A stretch of 64,000 bases of DNA from an uncultured Nitrospirota bacterium (GTDB taxonomy: Bacteria > Nitrospirota > Nitrospiria > Nitrospirales > UBA8639), in assembly GCA_937139405.1 (NCBI GenBank), contig CAKZPV010000033.1, positions 124,001 to 188,000 of the forward strand, given 5' to 3'. Positions 1-9,440 of the stretch are shown here, piece after piece. The position numbers and the translations under genes were made by a program. Position 1 is the first letter of the stretch. Every line of letters begins with the position of its first letter. Below the pieces are notes generated by a model. The model did no database searches and was not told the origin of the DNA. It saw only the letters and a program-made list of their open reading frames with translations.

Positions 1-395
1 GCGTGGTAGATGTCGGGGATAGCTTTCCTCTCGTTCCTAAAAACCGTCTAAGTGTGACAGGCACAGCCTATCCTGTTACAGGGTTAAGCCTGTCGCTTAG
101 TGGACTGTATGCCAGTACGCAATTCTTGCAGGGAGATGAAAGTAATAACCAGGATCGATTGGCTGGGTATTTTGTGTTAAATGGTCGAATGGCTTATGAA
201 CATGCGGTGCCTGGTGGAATCCTGAAGGGGTTTTTGTCTGTCAATAATTTACTCAATAACAATTATTTCACCTCGGGAATTTATGCGGCTAATCGAATAA
301 CTGGCGGAGGAGCGACTCAGCAGTTCGTCGTGCCCGCTCCAGGTATTGGATTTTTTGCAGGTGTGAATTATCGTTTCGAGAGTTTTCCCTTCTGA
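1..395 (+). CDS. TonB-dependent receptor, C-terminal fragment (5' end outside window)
   Basis: The frame is open from the window edge, so the true start lies upstream; the GTG at 3 is probably internal. The visible 130 residues show alternating hydrophobic beta-strand patterns, a receptor-like segment FLSVNNLLNNNYF (the family's usual N-L-x-N-x-x-Y stretch before the last strands), and a C-terminal aromatic residue (NYRFESFPF) as expected for a BamA-inserted outer-membrane barrel. It is therefore the last strands of a TonB-dependent receptor. It lies just upstream of cobalamin riboswitch 1, so a role in corrinoid or metal-chelate uptake is possible, but the ligand cannot be read from this fragment. 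Confidence 0.8.
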   Translation, partial: VVDVGDSFPLVPKNRLSVTGTAYPVTGLSLSLSGLYASTQFLQGDESNNQDRLAGYFVLNGRMAYEHAVPGGILKGFLSVNNLLNNNYFTSGIYAANRITGGGATQQFVVPAPGIGFFAGVNYRFESFPF

Positions 396-524
396 ACGCA
401 ACTACTATTAGAAAGGTTGAGCTAGAGTGAAGCTCGCTTTCATCAAAATTCAAGATGTGGTCTTATCCGTAGAATGATTAACGGGTGTTCATTGTTTATT
501 CATCATTTTACAAAGGAGGAGGGT

Positions 525-700
525 TGTTTAGAAGAATGTAGGCAATTTGTGATGGGGAAGCTGGTGTAAATCCAGCACGGTGCCGCCACTGTAAGCGGGG
601 AGTGATTCTGCAATTGGCCATTGTGGGCTGTAAGCCCATGAGAAGGCGCAGAGAAGCGAGAATCCGCAAGTCAGGAAACCCAACCATTGTTTCTTCCATA
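525..700 (+). promoter_or_regulatory. Cobalamin riboswitch 1 (btuB leader)
   Basis: Hallmarks of the AdoCbl-type aptamer occur in order: the GGGAAGCTGGTGTAAATCC block (about 555-573), GCACGGTGCCGCCACTGTAA (about 574-593), a small TGGGCT/AGCCCA stem (624-638), and the B12 box AAGTCAGGAAACC (668-680). It sits in a 335-base gap before a BtuB-type receptor. By family knowledge, bound coenzyme B12 represses the downstream operon. Confidence 0.95.
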
Positions 701-704
701 AAAC

Positions 705-724
705 CCCTTCGAGCTAAAGGGAGG
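705..724 (+). promoter_or_regulatory. Shine-Dalgarno-masking hairpin of riboswitch 1
   Basis: CCCTT (705-709) can pair with AAGGG (717-721), leaving a seven-base loop. The 3' arm overlaps the Shine-Dalgarno run AAAGGGAGG (716-724), which lies six bases before the ATG at 731. No terminator with a T-run follows, so control is inferred to be translational. Confidence 0.55.
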
Positions 725-730
725 TGGGTG

Positions 731-2746
731 ATGTCCACGACGGTATCTCTTCGATTTTCTCTTCAGGTCTTTTTGTGTACTCTTGTTTCTCTCGCCTTGC
801 ATGGTGGTTTTCCACATTGGGTTCTTGCCCTTGATGATCCAAATGCTGAACCTGTCCACACATTAGATCCCCTGGTGGTGACGGCCACCAAAACCCCAAA
901 ACCCTTAAGTCATTCGACCAGTGCTGTTGAAATCATTACAGCAGAAGATTTCCAACGAAGGAATATTCGGACTGTGGTCGATGCACTCGGCTTTAGCCAA
1001 GGTGCAGCGGTCTTTTCATCCGGTGGGCCAGGAACCACTTCCACTCTTAGGCTTCGAGGAGGATCACCTGATCAGACGTTAGTGTTGATCGATGGTGCGA
1101 TTGTGAATAGCGGCACGCTCGGACGTTTCAATTTTGGGACGTTAACGACAGACAATATTGAGTCGGTGACGGTGCTTCGTGGTGCACAGAGCATGTTGTG
1201 GGGTTCTGATGCGATTGGAGGAGTGGTGGATATTCGCACGAAACGTGGTGAAGGCGTTCCTGTTGCTAGGATTTTTTCAGAATACGGTTCCTTCAATTCA
1301 ATGCGTGAAGGAGGAAGTTTGGCAGGAAAAGTTGGCCTCGTCGACCTTTTTATGTCGTTATCCCGTTGGGATATGACGAAGTTTTCTTCAATTAATTACC
1401 AGCGAGGAGCTAGCGAACGTGATGCGCTGCGTAATTGGCAGGCCTCGTCCTTGTTGGGGGTGGCAGGGCCGTGGGATGGCCGGTTAGAGGTGGCTTTTCG
1501 GTGGATTAATAATGATATCGATTTAGATAGCTCCAGTACACGCAGTGGTGGTCCCTTCGATGTGCTTAAAGCGAAGACCTCAAGTCGTCAATACATTTAT
1601 AGCGGAAGCTACTATCAACCTCTCACTGACTGGTGGGATCAGAAAATTACATTGTCTCAGGCTCGCCAGACGACTGTTACACAGGCTGGAACTCAACGAT
1701 TAGGGCTAACATCAGGGTTGCTGAGTACACCTAGTCAAGCTGGGAATTCCGATATTCGAACACGGAGTAATCGGATTGAATGGCAGAGTAATTTTCAAAT
1801 TGGGAAACCTGTCTTGTTGACAGTTGGCTACCAATTTCGAGAACAACTTGGAAAAAATAAAGGAACGTTTTCGGAAAAAATCAATTCCAGTCACGCTGGA
1901 TTTGCGCAAGTCCAAGTTAATCTGTTTGATCAATTTTTTGCCACGGGTGGGTTTCGACAAGATGCCCATAATTCGTTTGGTGATTCAACGACCTATCGAG
2001 TCACAGGTGGATACCTTTTAAAAGAGACTGGGACAAAAATTCGAGGAAGTTACGCCACCGGTTTTCGTGCTCCAGATATCAATGAATTGTTTTTCCCAAA
2101 TTTTGGTAATCCCGATCTAAAGGCTGAGAAGAGCAAAAGCCTTGATGTGGGTATTGATCAAAGCTTATTTGATCAACGTTTGTCGATCAGTGTGGGGTAT
2201 TTCTGGAATCGTTATCGACAATTGATTGCCAGTGCGTTTGATCCTGTTAACTGTGGTGCATTGTCAGCCTTTGGCTCTTGTGCTCAAAACATTGGAAGTG
2301 CAAAAGCGCAGGGGTGGGAAACAAGTGTGAAACTTCTGGTGGCCAGAGATCTTCCCTTTTTAAAGAGGTTAGATGTGCAGGGACAATACACCTACACGCT
2401 GACTAGAGACTCGATGACCGCTGCCCGGTTGCAACGGTGGCCGGTTCATCAGGCCAGTGCCTTCCTGTCCTATCAACCAGTTGATCCTATGGTACTCACG
2501 GTTTCCTTTCGGTATGTCGGATCTCGGTTTAACGTCACAGGAAATCGGCAACCCCTTCCGGATTTTCATGTGATTAATTTTTCTGCTTCTTATGATATCA
2601 CCAACAATTTTCAAGGATACGTCCGGGTTGAGAATATCTTGAATCGGAATTATGAGGAAATTCGTTTTTTTGGTACGGCAGTGCGTTCAGTGTTTGGCGG
2701 TGTGCGAGTGCAGTTTGATCTTCCGGTGGGTGATCTCAATCCATGA
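731..2746 (+). CDS. btuB: BtuB-type TonB-dependent vitamin B12 receptor
   Basis: 671-residue outer-membrane receptor that should import cobalamin or other corrinoids using TonB energy. The start is ATG 731, six bases after GGAGG; the frame extends further upstream only into the riboswitch. A signal peptide covers about residues 1-34, the TonB box DPLVVTAT is at 46-53, and the plug domain (about 60-170) has the BtuB-like series VLIDGAIVNS, ESVTVLRGAQSMLWGSDAIG. The barrel follows with LNRNYEEIRFFG near the end. The C-terminus is not an aromatic residue (VGDLNP), slightly unusual for a barrel. The riboswitch in front supports the B12 assignment. The stop overlaps cbiA by four bases (ATGA), so the two are cotranscribed. 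Confidence 0.9.
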   Translation: MSTTVSLRFSLQVFLCTLVSLALHGGFPHWVLALDDPNAEPVHTLDPLVVTATKTPKPLSHSTSAVEIITAEDFQRRNIRTVVDALGFSQGAAVFSSGGPGTTSTLRLRGGSPDQTLVLIDGAIVNSGTLGRFNFGTLTTDNIESVTVLRGAQSMLWGSDAIGGVVDIRTKRGEGVPVARIFSEYGSFNSMREGGSLAGKVGLVDLFMSLSRWDMTKFSSINYQRGASERDALRNWQASSLLGVAGPWDGRLEVAFRWINNDIDLDSSSTRSGGPFDVLKAKTSSRQYIYSGSYYQPLTDWWDQKITLSQARQTTVTQAGTQRLGLTSGLLSTPSQAGNSDIRTRSNRIEWQSNFQIGKPVLLTVGYQFREQLGKNKGTFSEKINSSHAGFAQVQVNLFDQFFATGGFRQDAHNSFGDSTTYRVTGGYLLKETGTKIRGSYATGFRAPDINELFFPNFGNPDLKAEKSKSLDVGIDQSLFDQRLSISVGYFWNRYRQLIASAFDPVNCGALSAFGSCAQNIGSAKAQGWETSVKLLVARDLPFLKRLDVQGQYTYTLTRDSMTAARLQRWPVHQASAFLSYQPVDPMVLTVSFRYVGSRFNVTGNRQPLPDFHVINFSASYDITNNFQGYVRVENILNRNYEEIRFFGTAVRSVFGGVRVQFDLPVGDLNP

Positions 2747-4167
2747 AACTTCCACGCATTCTGATCGCAGGAACGTCGAGTGGGGTAGGGAAGACGACGG
2801 TGACGTTGGCGCTCTTGGCTGCGTTTCGAAGCCAAGGGCACCAGGTTCAGCCATTTAAGGCGGGGCCTGATTTTATTGACCCTGGGCACCACCAGATGGC
2901 CAGCGGGCGAGAATCTCGAAATTTGGATGGGTGGATGTTAGGTGCAGACTTGAATCGTACAACGTTTCAACGCGCGGCTCAGGATGCAGATCTTTCTATT
3001 ATTGAAGGAATGATGGGGCTTTTTGATGGAAGTTCGCCGATCAACGAAATAGGGAGTAGTGCGGAATTAGCGAAACAATTGAATGCTCCTGTTCTTTTAG
3101 TTGTGGATGGTAGTGCCATGGCAAGGTCAGCTGCCGCTATGGTGTTTGGCTATACCAATTTTGATCCGGATGTGAAGATTGCAGGGGTCGTGTTTAATCG
3201 CATCAAAAGGGAGCGCCATTATCATATCTTGAAGGAGGCCGTTGAAAAAGAAACCAATATATCGGTTGTCGGCTATATACAACCAAATACTGAGTTGACC
3301 ATTCCTGATCGTCATTTGGGATTGCGCACGGCGTTGGAAGGAAAGGATCCGACGTTCTATTCCCGATTGGGGCAAGCTGTGACCTCTACTCTGGATGTAG
3401 AGGCGATTGCACTGTTGGCAGAAGCGGCTTTGGATTGGGAGGATGCTGTCGTATCGACAAGACGTCCAGCCGTTGAAGTTATTGAGGAACCTGTCAGAGT
3501 TGCTGTGGCCCATGACCCAGCCTTTTGTTTTTACTACCCAGATAATTTAGCTCTTCTCGAACAAGCCGGAGGGAGCCTCTGTCGATTCTCTCCGATGAAC
3601 GATGTCTCCATTCCTGATGCGGATGTGCTGTATTTAGGGGGAGGATATCCAGAAATTTACGCGAAAGCCTTAGCGAAAAATTCCAGCATGCGGCAGTCGA
3701 TTAAGACCTTTGCTCAGAATGGAGGAGTGATCTATGCCGAATGTGGTGGACTGCTCTATTTGACCAATGCGTTGAAGGATTTTGATGGGACTCAGTATGA
3801 CATGGTTGGCATCATTCCCGCGGAAGCCGTGATGAGTCGCGCCCACATGACGTTGGGGTATCGGGCGCTAACCTTGACGCAGTCGAGTGCGGTTGGAGAG
3901 CCTGGCATGTGTGTTCGTGGACATGAATTTCACTATTCAACGATCCAGCCGCAAGGGAGCCTTGACTACGTGGGACAGCTGACTGATGCACAGGGACGGG
4001 ATCGAGGTCCTGATGGCATTGTGGTCGGAAATGTGACGGCCTTCTATACGCATTTGCATTTTTCCACTCTCTCTCAAATTCCTGCAGCATTACTTCAAGC
4101 TGCGAGAAGTCATGACTCTCCATCGTTTCTAGAAGAAAGCTCATCTTCAGATGAACATGATTCTTAA
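2743..4167 (+). CDS. cbiA: Cobyrinic (or hydrogenobyrinic) acid a,c-diamide synthase
   Basis: 474-residue glutamine-dependent amidase of the CbiA/CobB family, which amidates the a and c side chains of the corrin ring in the cytoplasm using ATP. The N-terminal dethiobiotin-synthetase-like domain has the P-loop GTSSGVGKTT (10-19) and the FKAGPDFIDPGHH motif. The C-terminal class I glutamine amidotransferase domain has the nucleophile in YAECGG (Cys334) and downstream HEFHYS and YTHLHF. Length is typical. It overlaps btuB by four bases and the next gene by 17. Whether the substrate already contains cobalt cannot be decided from sequence; the neighbouring CobN-like gene could suggest the late-insertion route, but see that entry. 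Confidence 0.92.
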   Translation: MKLPRILIAGTSSGVGKTTVTLALLAAFRSQGHQVQPFKAGPDFIDPGHHQMASGRESRNLDGWMLGADLNRTTFQRAAQDADLSIIEGMMGLFDGSSPINEIGSSAELAKQLNAPVLLVVDGSAMARSAAAMVFGYTNFDPDVKIAGVVFNRIKRERHYHILKEAVEKETNISVVGYIQPNTELTIPDRHLGLRTALEGKDPTFYSRLGQAVTSTLDVEAIALLAEAALDWEDAVVSTRRPAVEVIEEPVRVAVAHDPAFCFYYPDNLALLEQAGGSLCRFSPMNDVSIPDADVLYLGGGYPEIYAKALAKNSSMRQSIKTFAQNGGVIYAECGGLLYLTNALKDFDGTQYDMVGIIPAEAVMSRAHMTLGYRALTLTQSSAVGEPGMCVRGHEFHYSTIQPQGSLDYVGQLTDAQGRDRGPDGIVVGNVTAFYTHLHFSTLSQIPAALLQAARSHDSPSFLEESSSSDEHDS

Positions 4168-7100
4168 GCAATCCGTACTCGTGTGTGGTTGGATGCTGAT
4201 GTTGTTCTTGCCATTTGTCAATCTCGCGCTTGCGAAGACCCTCACGGTCATTGTGTCTGATCGTTCCGCCGCTGATTTGGCTGCTGGAGCAGATTACTTT
4301 CATCGGCGACATGCTCAATACAAATTGGTATTTCGATCGAATACCCAAATTTCGAGGATGAGCGATGCGGATGTGAATCGGCTGTTCGAGGAAAGTGATG
4401 CCATGATGACGGTGGCAATCTTTGGTGATACAGCCGTTCGACTTCAGAGCCTACTTCCAAGGCATGAGTCAAAACTGATGTTGGTGATTAATTCCACACC
4501 TGCCCTGATTAGGCATTCTCGTGATGTTTCTGGGCCGTTGTTCCGTGATGTGAATGATAATGATTTTAAACAGATTGTGCGATCTCCCCATGAAGATGAA
4601 ACCCTCACGGAATGGGTAAAGGCACTCACTCGACAATTTCCCCGTCAGGAAACTTGGATCAGAGCCAAAGGTTATTGGCAGGCCCGTGGGCAGGAAAATA
4701 TTTCTAATCTGATTGCGCTTGTCTTCGAATTGCTAGATGCGGATATTCAACCTGGTGCCATGAGGTCACGAGAGACCATTCGTCTCTATCATCAGGGAGC
4801 TATGGTCGATCTCCAGATGCTGACCTTGCAACCAGGAAAGCCATGGATCGCCATTATTGATCAGGATCGTGGTGACTCTAAAGGGAATATTGATTTGATT
4901 AATCAACTCTGTTCGGCCGCACAAAGAGAAAATTTGGATTGTCTTGCTCTCTTCGCTCTCTGGGGAGAAAGTAGTACGCAAGCACTGAAAATGCTTGAAG
5001 GGTTACAGGCAAACGCTCCCTTAGTTGCGATCGTCTCGCTCCAAGATTTTGTCATTGGTGGTGGTGAAGGACGAGAGCAATCTACGAAATGGCTTTCTCG
5101 TCTCAATGTCCCAGTCTTGAAGGGAATTCGTCTGACTGATCGCTCCCGGCATCAATGGATGTTATCGGAGGATGGGTTGCCGTGGAATTCCGTGCATTAT
5201 CGGATTGCGATGCCTGAATTGCAGGGGATTAGCCAACCATTGGTTCTTGCCACGGCGGCAACTTCGTGGATTCATGCATTGACCGGATTGCGCCTCAGTA
5301 TTACTGAACCCCTTCCAGAGCAAGTAGAACGCATCGTGAAACGCATAAGTGGGTGGTCTCGATTGCGAACAAAGTCGAATGCTGAAAAGCGGGTGGCCAT
5401 TGTCTACTATAACCACCCACCAGGTCGACATAATATTGGTGCAGATAATCTTGATGTACCGTCGAGTTTGTTGACGATCCTCACACAGATGAATAAGCAA
5501 GGCTATATGACCGGAGAGTTGCCCGAGTCGCCGCAAGCCCTCTTGGAGCGCATACAAGATCAGGGCGTGAACCTGCCAGAGGATGCTGGAGCGTTAGAGC
5601 AGATGTCTCAGGGCATCACGACGGTGAGCACAAGTGATTATGTCCCCTGGTTCAAAGCCCTTCCCAAGCAACTGCAGGCTGAGATGGAGCAGGGGCCACT
5701 CGGGTATCTTCATGAGAGTTTGCGCGTGGCGATTAAGAGGAATGAACTAGTTCTTGCTAAAAAACTCTTGGAACGAGTGATGGGAGATGTGCGGTATGTT
5801 CTTGATGGTGCTGATCATTCGAGCCGCGACCGAGCTAGAGATCTTTTAGCACAACTAGAAAATGAATATCGCGGACTTATCAACGGGGGAGCTGACTGGG
5901 GAGAAGCTTTGGTGTTCAATCGTGCGATCCGTGATACATCTATTGAAGGGTTGCGGGGGTGGGGGCAAGCACCTGGGCGAGTGATGGTCCATGAGGAGAA
6001 GATTTTGATTCCTGGGATTCAGTTTGGAAATATTTTTATTGGTCCCCAGCCACCACGAGGCTGGGAGTTGAACGAGGAACTGCTCCATGCCAATGCCACG
6101 TTTCCTCCGACTCATCAGTATTGGGCTTTTTATTCTTGGCTCACTCATGAATTTTCAGCCGACGCGATGATTCATCTCGGTCGACATTCCACTTACGAAT
6201 TTTTGCCACGCCATGGAACAGGTGTTGGTCCACTTGATTATTCCTGGCACATGGCTGGAATGATTCCGGGTATTTATCCCTATATTGTGGATGGAGTCGG
6301 TGAAGGTATTCAGGCTAAACGGCGAGGGCTGGCTGTCATGGTGAGTCATTTAACACCCCCATTGAGTACGACTGAACTCTATGATGATCTTCTCGGTTTG
6401 CGACAACTCGTCGAAAGTTTTGAGGCGGCCGATCCAGACCCAAATTCGCCTGCCCGAGTCCGTACAGTCGCCGCCATCCGTGAACGGATTGATGCTCTGC
6501 ATCTACGAGATGAACTGACTGTGAGTATGGCCGCAGAATTGAGCATTCGAGGAATAGAGTTTGAGGAAGTCGATGATAATCTTCTTGTACATGAAACAGG
6601 ACATTATCTGACCAAGTTGCAAGAAAACTTTATGCCTCTCGGTCTTCACGTATTTGGGAAGGATTGGGAAGAGGCGGCCATCAATACCATGATGGCCTCT
6701 ATTATGGGAGATGCCGATGCGACGTCAGAAGATGCAGCTAGACGCCAGGACCTGAGGAATTCACCAAAGGAAGAAAGACGTTCATTATTCGATGCCTTGG
6801 CGGGTGGGTTTGTGGAACCTGGGAAAGGTAATGATCCCATTCGGACGCCTGAGGTCTTGCCAACGGGACGAAATTTTCATGCTCTGGATGGAAGTCTCTT
6901 ACCGACTCCCTTAGGTTTTGTACTGGGGAAAGAATTGGCAACAAAAGCTCGAGCAGATAGTCCAGCATCTCCAGATGGCAAAGAATCTGTGATTCTTTGG
7001 GCTTCTGATGCGGTTCGCGACGAAGGTGCCATGATTGCCTTTGGATTAGATATGTTGGGGATCGAGCCAATGTGGAATAGTCGGGGTATCCTCACTCGAA

Positions 7101-8485
7101 TTCACCGAGTTCCTTTGGAGAAAGAGCGTGAGCGGCGCGATGTTGTGTTTGTGACTTCAGGCTTGTTTCGGGATTTATATGGCGGACAGTTGGAATGGTT
7201 AGACAAAGGTGTGTTGCTCGCATTGGATGGCGCGAGTTCAACGATACGTAAAGAGCATCCCGCATTGGTTCCTGCTCTTCAGGCGGCATTAGGGCCGTTA
7301 GGCTCGCTGGCTATTGGTGGGAAGGAATCGTTGAAGGACAATCGTGTGGCTGCGCATTGGGTGAAAGAAGCGAAGACCCTTTTGGATAAAAATATCGAAG
7401 TTGGATCAGCCGGACGTCAGGCAAGTCTTCGAATCTTTGGGGCAGCGCCAGGATCGTATGGGGCCGGAGTCAATAAGCTTGCTGAACGTTCAGGAGCGTG
7501 GGAAGACCGAAAAGAACTGGCGGCGGCGTATCTCAATCGGATGGGACATGCCTATGGTGTGGGATATCGTGGAGAACGGATGCAAGAGCAATTCTCTTCT
7601 AATGTGACTCAGGTTGAACATACATATTTAGGCCGTGCCAGCAATCTCTATGGTCTCTTAGATAATAATGATGCGTTTGATTATTTAGGTGGGTTGAGCC
7701 TTGCGGTTGAAACGCTTACCGGTTCGCCTCCTCGCGCCCGTATTGTTCAGCATGCTGATCCCAAGAATCCGAAACTCATCAATTTAGATCAGGCTCTTCT
7801 GACAGAATTCCGTGGCCAATTTCTCAATCCTCAATGGTTAAAGCCATTAATGCAGCATGAGTATGCGGGCGCTCGGACGATGGGCAGTGAATTCTTAGAA
7901 TATCTTTGGGGATGGCAAGTTACGAATCCCGATATTATTACGAGTGCGATGTGGGATGAAGTTAAGTCTGTCTATCTTGATGATCGATATGACATCGGCC
8001 TCGATGAATTTCTGGAGCATGGGCAAAATGTTCATGTGAAAACGAATATGGTCGCGGTGATGCTGGTTGCGGCCCAGAAAGGTTTTTGGAATGCTGATGA
8101 AGGTACGTTACAAGAACTTAGTCAAAGTTTTGCGAATTTAATTATTACACATGGTTTGCCAGGCAGTGGCCATACTCGACCGGACCATCCACTTTTTGCC
8201 TGGATTGCTGATCGTCTTGATGCCGATCAACAACAGAAATTAGACGACGTGATAGATCGTGCACGGATCCAGGAAGAGGTTGCTGAAACATCTGTGACAA
8301 CCATTGCAGAAATTGAGGTAGGGCCGACGGCTGAAATGGAAGATCAGCGGCAAGTTGAACCCACCGAAGGAAGCATTGATGGCGTCAGGTCTTATCTCTG
8401 GGTGTTCTTGACTCTCCTTGCCTTGTTATTGGTTTTTGGTATTCGTAGGGGAAGTCGCAAGCCTGTGAGCAACTCTCATGTTTAA
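4151..8485 (+). CDS. Membrane-anchored CobN/HmuS-like chelatase
   Basis: 1444-residue member of the CobN/magnesium-chelatase H family. Unlike classical cytoplasmic CobN it has an apparent signal sequence (about 1-29, ending LALAK) and a C-terminal transmembrane segment (about 1415-1431) followed by basic residues RRGSRK, preceded by an acidic linker. This predicts a periplasmic body held in the inner membrane. The region matching the CobN H-x-G-x-H-G-x-x-E motif reads [15 protein letters not shown] (from His675). No CobS/CobT-type AAA chelatase subunits lie nearby; instead ExbB-like and DUF2149 genes follow with overlapping ends, as I recall for HmuS in haem-uptake operons of Bacteroidota. 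Family membership is clear. The metal, the substrate and the direction of the reaction are inference. Confidence 0.85.
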   Translation: MNMILKQSVLVCGWMLMLFLPFVNLALAKTLTVIVSDRSAADLAAGADYFHRRHAQYKLVFRSNTQISRMSDADVNRLFEESDAMMTVAIFGDTAVRLQSLLPRHESKLMLVINSTPALIRHSRDVSGPLFRDVNDNDFKQIVRSPHEDETLTEWVKALTRQFPRQETWIRAKGYWQARGQENISNLIALVFELLDADIQPGAMRSRETIRLYHQGAMVDLQMLTLQPGKPWIAIIDQDRGDSKGNIDLINQLCSAAQRENLDCLALFALWGESSTQALKMLEGLQANAPLVAIVSLQDFVIGGGEGREQSTKWLSRLNVPVLKGIRLTDRSRHQWMLSEDGLPWNSVHYRIAMPELQGISQPLVLATAATSWIHALTGLRLSITEPLPEQVERIVKRISGWSRLRTKSNAEKRVAIVYYNHPPGRHNIGADNLDVPSSLLTILTQMNKQGYMTGELPESPQALLERIQDQGVNLPEDAGALEQMSQGITTVSTSDYVPWFKALPKQLQAEMEQGPLGYLHESLRVAIKRNELVLAKKLLERVMGDVRYVLDGADHSSRDRARDLLAQLENEYRGLINGGADWGEALVFNRAIRDTSIEGLRGWGQAPGRVMVHEEKILIPGIQFGNIFIGPQPPRGWELNEELLHANATFPPTHQYWAFYSWLTHEFSADAMIHLGRHSTYEFLPRHGTGVGPLDYSWHMAGMIPGIYPYIVDGVGEGIQAKRRGLAVMVSHLTPPLSTTELYDDLLGLRQLVESFEAADPDPNSPARVRTVAAIRERIDALHLRDELTVSMAAELSIRGIEFEEVDDNLLVHETGHYLTKLQENFMPLGLHVFGKDWEEAAINTMMASIMGDADATSEDAARRQDLRNSPKEERRSLFDALAGGFVEPGKGNDPIRTPEVLPTGRNFHALDGSLLPTPLGFVLGKELATKARADSPASPDGKESVILWASDAVRDEGAMIAFGLDMLGIEPMWNSRGILTRIHRVPLEKERERRDVVFVTSGLFRDLYGGQLEWLDKGVLLALDGASSTIRKEHPALVPALQAALGPLGSLAIGGKESLKDNRVAAHWVKEAKTLLDKNIEVGSAGRQASLRIFGAAPGSYGAGVNKLAERSGAWEDRKELAAAYLNRMGHAYGVGYRGERMQEQFSSNVTQVEHTYLGRASNLYGLLDNNDAFDYLGGLSLAVETLTGSPPRARIVQHADPKNPKLINLDQALLTEFRGQFLNPQWLKPLMQHEYAGARTMGSEFLEYLWGWQVTNPDIITSAMWDEVKSVYLDDRYDIGLDEFLEHGQNVHVKTNMVAVMLVAAQKGFWNADEGTLQELSQSFANLIITHGLPGSGHTRPDHPLFAWIADRLDADQQQKLDDVIDRARIQEEVAETSVTTIAEIEVGPTAEMEDQRQVEPTEGSIDGVRSYLWVFLTLLALLLVFGIRRGSRKPVSNSHV

Positions 8486-8915
8486 TGGCCAAGTGATTAC
8501 CCTCATGCACGAATTTGTGTCTCTGCTCCTTTATCCCATTATTGTGGGGCTTGGTTGCATGATGATCTTGGCTGTGTGGGAAACTGGGATTGCAATTGGC
8601 GAACGGTTTTGGGGATTGAGAGAGAGTTCGGACGACATCGATACCCAGGTTTTTGAACAGATGGCAAGGCGGCGACTTGAACGGACTGATATCTTAACGC
8701 GTGTGTCGCCTATGTTGGGTTTAATGGGGACGTTGATTCCATTAGGTCCAGGATTGGCAGGATTGGGACAAGGTGATCTCTCTATTCTGACCAACGCTGT
8801 CACCGTGGCGTTTGATACGACGGTCATGGGCTTATTAGCTGGAATTATCGGATTTGTGCTTGGCCGTCTTCGTCGTCGCTGGTATGACGAGATCCTCAGT
8901 GTCGAGAAATCGTAA
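8478..8915 (+). CDS. MotA/TolQ/ExbB-family proton-channel protein
   Basis: 145-residue inner-membrane protein with three hydrophobic segments (about 10-34, 74-95 and 102-130). It carries the ExbB/TolQ-type passage [20 protein letters not shown] followed by [20 protein letters not shown], which lines the proton path in this family. The start ATG 8478 lies inside the end of the CobN-like gene (eight-base overlap), so translation is probably coupled. ExbB-type proteins convert proton-motive force into work on periplasmic partners. Here the partner is inferred to be the CobN-like protein and/or the DUF2149 protein, because a normal ExbD (periplasmic domain with an N-terminal helix) is absent and DUF2149 occupies its place. 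Confidence 0.85.
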   Translation: MFNGQVITLMHEFVSLLLYPIIVGLGCMMILAVWETGIAIGERFWGLRESSDDIDTQVFEQMARRRLERTDILTRVSPMLGLMGTLIPLGPGLAGLGQGDLSILTNAVTVAFDTTVMGLLAGIIGFVLGRLRRRWYDEILSVEKS

Positions 8916-8928
8916 TGGGAATTCTATT

Positions 8929-9231
8929 GTGAAACGTTCCGCCTGGCGCATCAGCCGATTTGATCAACAAGAAGAAGAGCCGTTGGGCCCCTTGGCGAAT
9001 TTTCTCGATATTATGCTGGTGTTCGCATGTGGTCTGATTGCGGCACTCGCTGCGCTAAGTCCGGATCTCATGGAACGACTAAGAACACCTCAAGTCGTGG
9101 AAAAAGGGCAAGAACTTCCAGATTTACCTCCTGGCATTCAAAGTATGGGATCCGGCTATGAATCAATGGGCCGAGTATTTCGCGACCCCAAAAATGGGAA
9201 ACTCTATCTCATAGAAGGAGAGAAGCAATAA
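8929..9231 (+). CDS. DUF2149-family membrane protein (ExbD-like position)
   Basis: About 100 residues. An acidic N-terminus (DQQEEEPLG) precedes one transmembrane helix (about residues 24-43, FLDIMLVFACGLIAALAAL), and a short periplasmic tail ends DPKNGKLYLIEGEKQ. The shape, with an aspartate at the helix start (FLDIMLVF), recalls ExbD/TolR and matches DUF2149 proteins as I remember them. I chose the GTG at 8929 because the family region begins right after it; GTG 8899 or ATG 8884 would overlap the ExbB-like gene by 17 or 32 bases. No strong Shine-Dalgarno decides it. It is the last gene of the operon before riboswitch 2. Confidence 0.7.
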   Translation: MKRSAWRISRFDQQEEEPLGPLANFLDIMLVFACGLIAALAALSPDLMERLRTPQVVEKGQELPDLPPGIQSMGSGYESMGRVFRDPKNGKLYLIEGEKQ

Positions 9232-9261
9232 CAAAAGTCTCGATTGATCCTTTTTTTTAAT

Positions 9262-9436
9262 ATCGTTCATCCGGTTTAGGGAAGTTTGGTGAAAGACCAA
9301 CGCTGTCCCGCAACTGTAACGGGAACGAACGCCATTGATTGCCACTGTCTTTGTAGATGGGAAGGCTTGGTTAGTAGGCTGCCCGAAGTCAGGAAACCTG
9401 GCCGGATTTTTATAGAGCATCCTCGTGGAAAGGGAT
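9262..9436 (+). promoter_or_regulatory. Cobalamin riboswitch 2
   Basis: Aptamer elements in order: GGGAAGTTTGGTGAAAGACC (about 9280-9299), CGCTGTCCCGCAACTGTAAC (9301-9320), GCCACTG (9341-9347), GGGAAGGC (about 9359-9366) and the B12 box AAGTCAGGAAACC (9386-9398). A hairpin ATCCT/GGGAT (9419-9423 with 9432-9436) overlaps the Shine-Dalgarno AAAGGGA (9429-9435), five bases before the ATG at 9441. Its loop CGTGG can pair with CCAC at 9342-9345, the expected kissing interaction. Control is therefore probably at translation initiation. Confidence 0.95.
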
Positions 9437-9440
9437 AACG

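Noticed and set aside
602-730. Upstream extension of the btuB frame
   Set aside because: The 43 codons before ATG 731 lie inside the riboswitch aptamer; the ribosome site and signal peptide place the start at 731.
4151-8485. Plain assignment as cytoplasmic cobaltochelatase subunit CobN
   Set aside because: The signal sequence, C-terminal membrane helix and ExbB/DUF2149 partners argue against the classical enzyme, and no CobS/CobT ATPase genes are present. The cobS and cobT genes in this window are cobalamin synthase and the NaMN phosphoribosyltransferase.
9232-9261. Terminator after the DUF2149 gene
   Set aside because: There is an eight-T run near 9250, but no stable stem directly before it (only about four weak pairs).
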